Shown here: in pieces, positions 6,532-7,341 of the stretch
Position numbering within the stretch: position 1 is the stretch's first letter
Layout of the letters: each line of letters opens with the position of its first letter
DNA from: Acidiphilium sp. CAG:727
GTDB lineage: Bacteria; Bacillota; Clostridia; Christensenellales; Borkfalkiaceae
Length of the DNA stretch: 7,341 nucleotides
Assembly (NCBI GenBank): GCA_000437515.1
Contig: FR898476.1
Location: 1 to 7,341, forward strand
Reading direction: 5' to 3'
Notes under the pieces: model-generated
What the model was told of the DNA's origin: nothing
The model's database searches: none
What the model saw: only the letters and a program-made list of their open reading frames with translations
Made by a program: the position numbers and the translations under genes

Positions 6532-7341
6532 TCAGAACGATATTTCAGTCTTGTCTACGTTCACTTCGTCCGCAAGAACGTCTATGTAAACATTAAATGT
6601 TTGAGAAAATTGTCCTTCATTAGCAGATATGGTAACTTTTATATACGGCAAATTACCGTCATTATCTACGAGATCTTCCGACCATTTCGACATATTTGAC
6701 AATTTACAATCTTCGTATCGTGATTTAGGGCGCAATGTTACACTGTTTTCACCCACTTGATAAGATAAACATTCTGAAGAAAATCGAGAAATATCCTGTT
6801 TAGACGATGATGAAACTTGTTTATAATATGCCGAACCGACAAATTCCACACTACATTGATACCCCGAAACTAATCCGGTTCCGACATCGTGAAAAATATT
6901 ATCAAAATTAAAATAAAAATGATATTGAGAATCCACATACAAAACTATAACATCCGTCAAGTTTCCGCGTGTACATGTAAGATCGTAATTATCTAAATTA
7001 AGATTACCCGTAGCCGGTTTACCGACAAAAGAAATTGAACAAGACCCTTTTACCTCACCTATCCTGGTAGTAACGTACAAAATCGCCGAACTGCCGCGGA
7101 ACGACTTATAGCAACGTACTTTCGCCGTCAACGAACCGTCCGAATCGGGCGTTACCGTAAGATAATCGCTTATAGCCGAACTTTTAAGCGGAGCGTTATC
7201 CGCCCACACGATACTCCAATCGACAGCCTTATTCGCCACGGTGGACGGAGTAATTATTGCCGTTACGGTTTCTTCAACGTACCCGCTTTCGGCGTTCAAT
7301 ACCGAAGTGGCGCGTTGTATCTGTATTTCCCCGCCGTTATC
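6532..7341 (-). CDS. Ig-like (Big-type) domain surface protein, 5' end outside the window
   Basis: The frame stays open to the window edge, giving 269 visible residues. An in-frame TTG at 7297-7299 is not a credible start because coding sequence continues upstream (DNGGEIQIQRATSV). The first about 108 residues read like a bacterial Ig-like domain. TVTAIITPSTVANKAVDWSI, then SDGSLTAKVRCYKSF and a final SGSC-type strand follow the Big_2 pattern (aTvtPstAtnKtVdWs, then G-x-l-T-A). The remaining about 160 residues are unassigned and end in VDKTEISF, matching the C-terminus of the next gene. Such Ig-like domains are common on phage virion and host adhesion proteins. A signal peptide would be expected upstream of 7341 but cannot be seen. 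The TGA is followed immediately by the ribosome site of the 195-aa gene. Confidence 0.65.
   Translation of the reverse strand, partial: DNGGEIQIQRATSVLNAESGYVEETVTAIITPSTVANKAVDWSIVWADNAPLKSSAISDYLTVTPDSDGSLTAKVRCYKSFRGSSAILYVTTRIGEVKGSCSISFVGKPATGNLNLDNYDLTCTRGNLTDVIVLYVDSQYHFYFNFDNIFHDVGTGLVSGYQCSVEFVGSAYYKQVSSSSKQDISRFSSECLSYQVGENSVTLRPKSRYEDCKLSNMSKWSEDLVDNDGNLPYIKVTISANEGQFSQTFNVYIDVLADEVNVDKTEISF

Overview
The window looks like most of a filamentous (inovirus-like) phage genome or a prophage derived from one. All recognisable protein genes lie on the minus strand, so they are transcribed from high to low coordinates. Two genes carry the diagnosis. One encodes a large membrane ATPase of the Zot / pI morphogenesis type, with a textbook Walker A motif. 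The other encodes a rolling-circle HUH replication initiator (His-x-His plus Tyr-x-x-Lys-Tyr). A run of signal-anchored or secreted, non-enzymatic proteins sits upstream, as expected for virion surface and adsorption proteins. The host is probably a Gram-positive, Bacillota-like bacterium. Shine-Dalgarno sites are strong, one promoter is near-perfect sigma-A type, a Big/Ig-like surface domain is present, and no secretin (pIV) gene is visible. The host call is an inference, and no taxon can be fixed from this window.

Layout in transcription order. A 5'-truncated secreted Ig-like protein (6532-7341) is followed by a membrane-anchored 195-aa protein (5931-6518) and a 669-aa protein with an N-terminal signal and a C-terminal membrane segment (3913-5922, possible pIII-like adsorption protein). 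Next come a 62-bp gap with a strong hairpin, a basic 153-aa protein with a MazF/PemK-like core (3389-3850), and a 118-bp non-coding gap. Then come a 36-aa single-span membrane protein found by hand (3159-3269, pVII/pIX-like), the Zot-like ATPase (1027-3162, start shared by ATGA overlap) and the Rep (73-1008). The window begins at a GC-rich hairpin that may be the operon terminator. Short gaps, stop/Shine-Dalgarno overlaps and the ATGA junction point to one or two polycistronic units. Neither a recognisable major coat protein nor an integrase is seen. The element is therefore probably incomplete here, continuing beyond 7341.

The most unusual signal is on the opposite strand. The 118-bp gap carries a plus-strand promoter (TTGACT, 17 bp, TATAAT) followed about 60 bp later by a compact intrinsic terminator (CCCCGAA stem, 9-nt loop, TTCGGGG, A, eight T). 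Together they define a roughly 80-85 nt antisense RNA opposite the end of the MazF-like gene and the leader of the small-membrane-protein/zot/rep group. It could be a counter-transcribed RNA controlling assembly and replication genes, or the priming site for complementary-strand synthesis on the single-stranded phage DNA.

A second point is that the two neighbouring surface proteins end in the same C-terminal motif (D-K-T-E-I-x-F at the carboxyl end), conserved at the protein level despite synonymous divergence.
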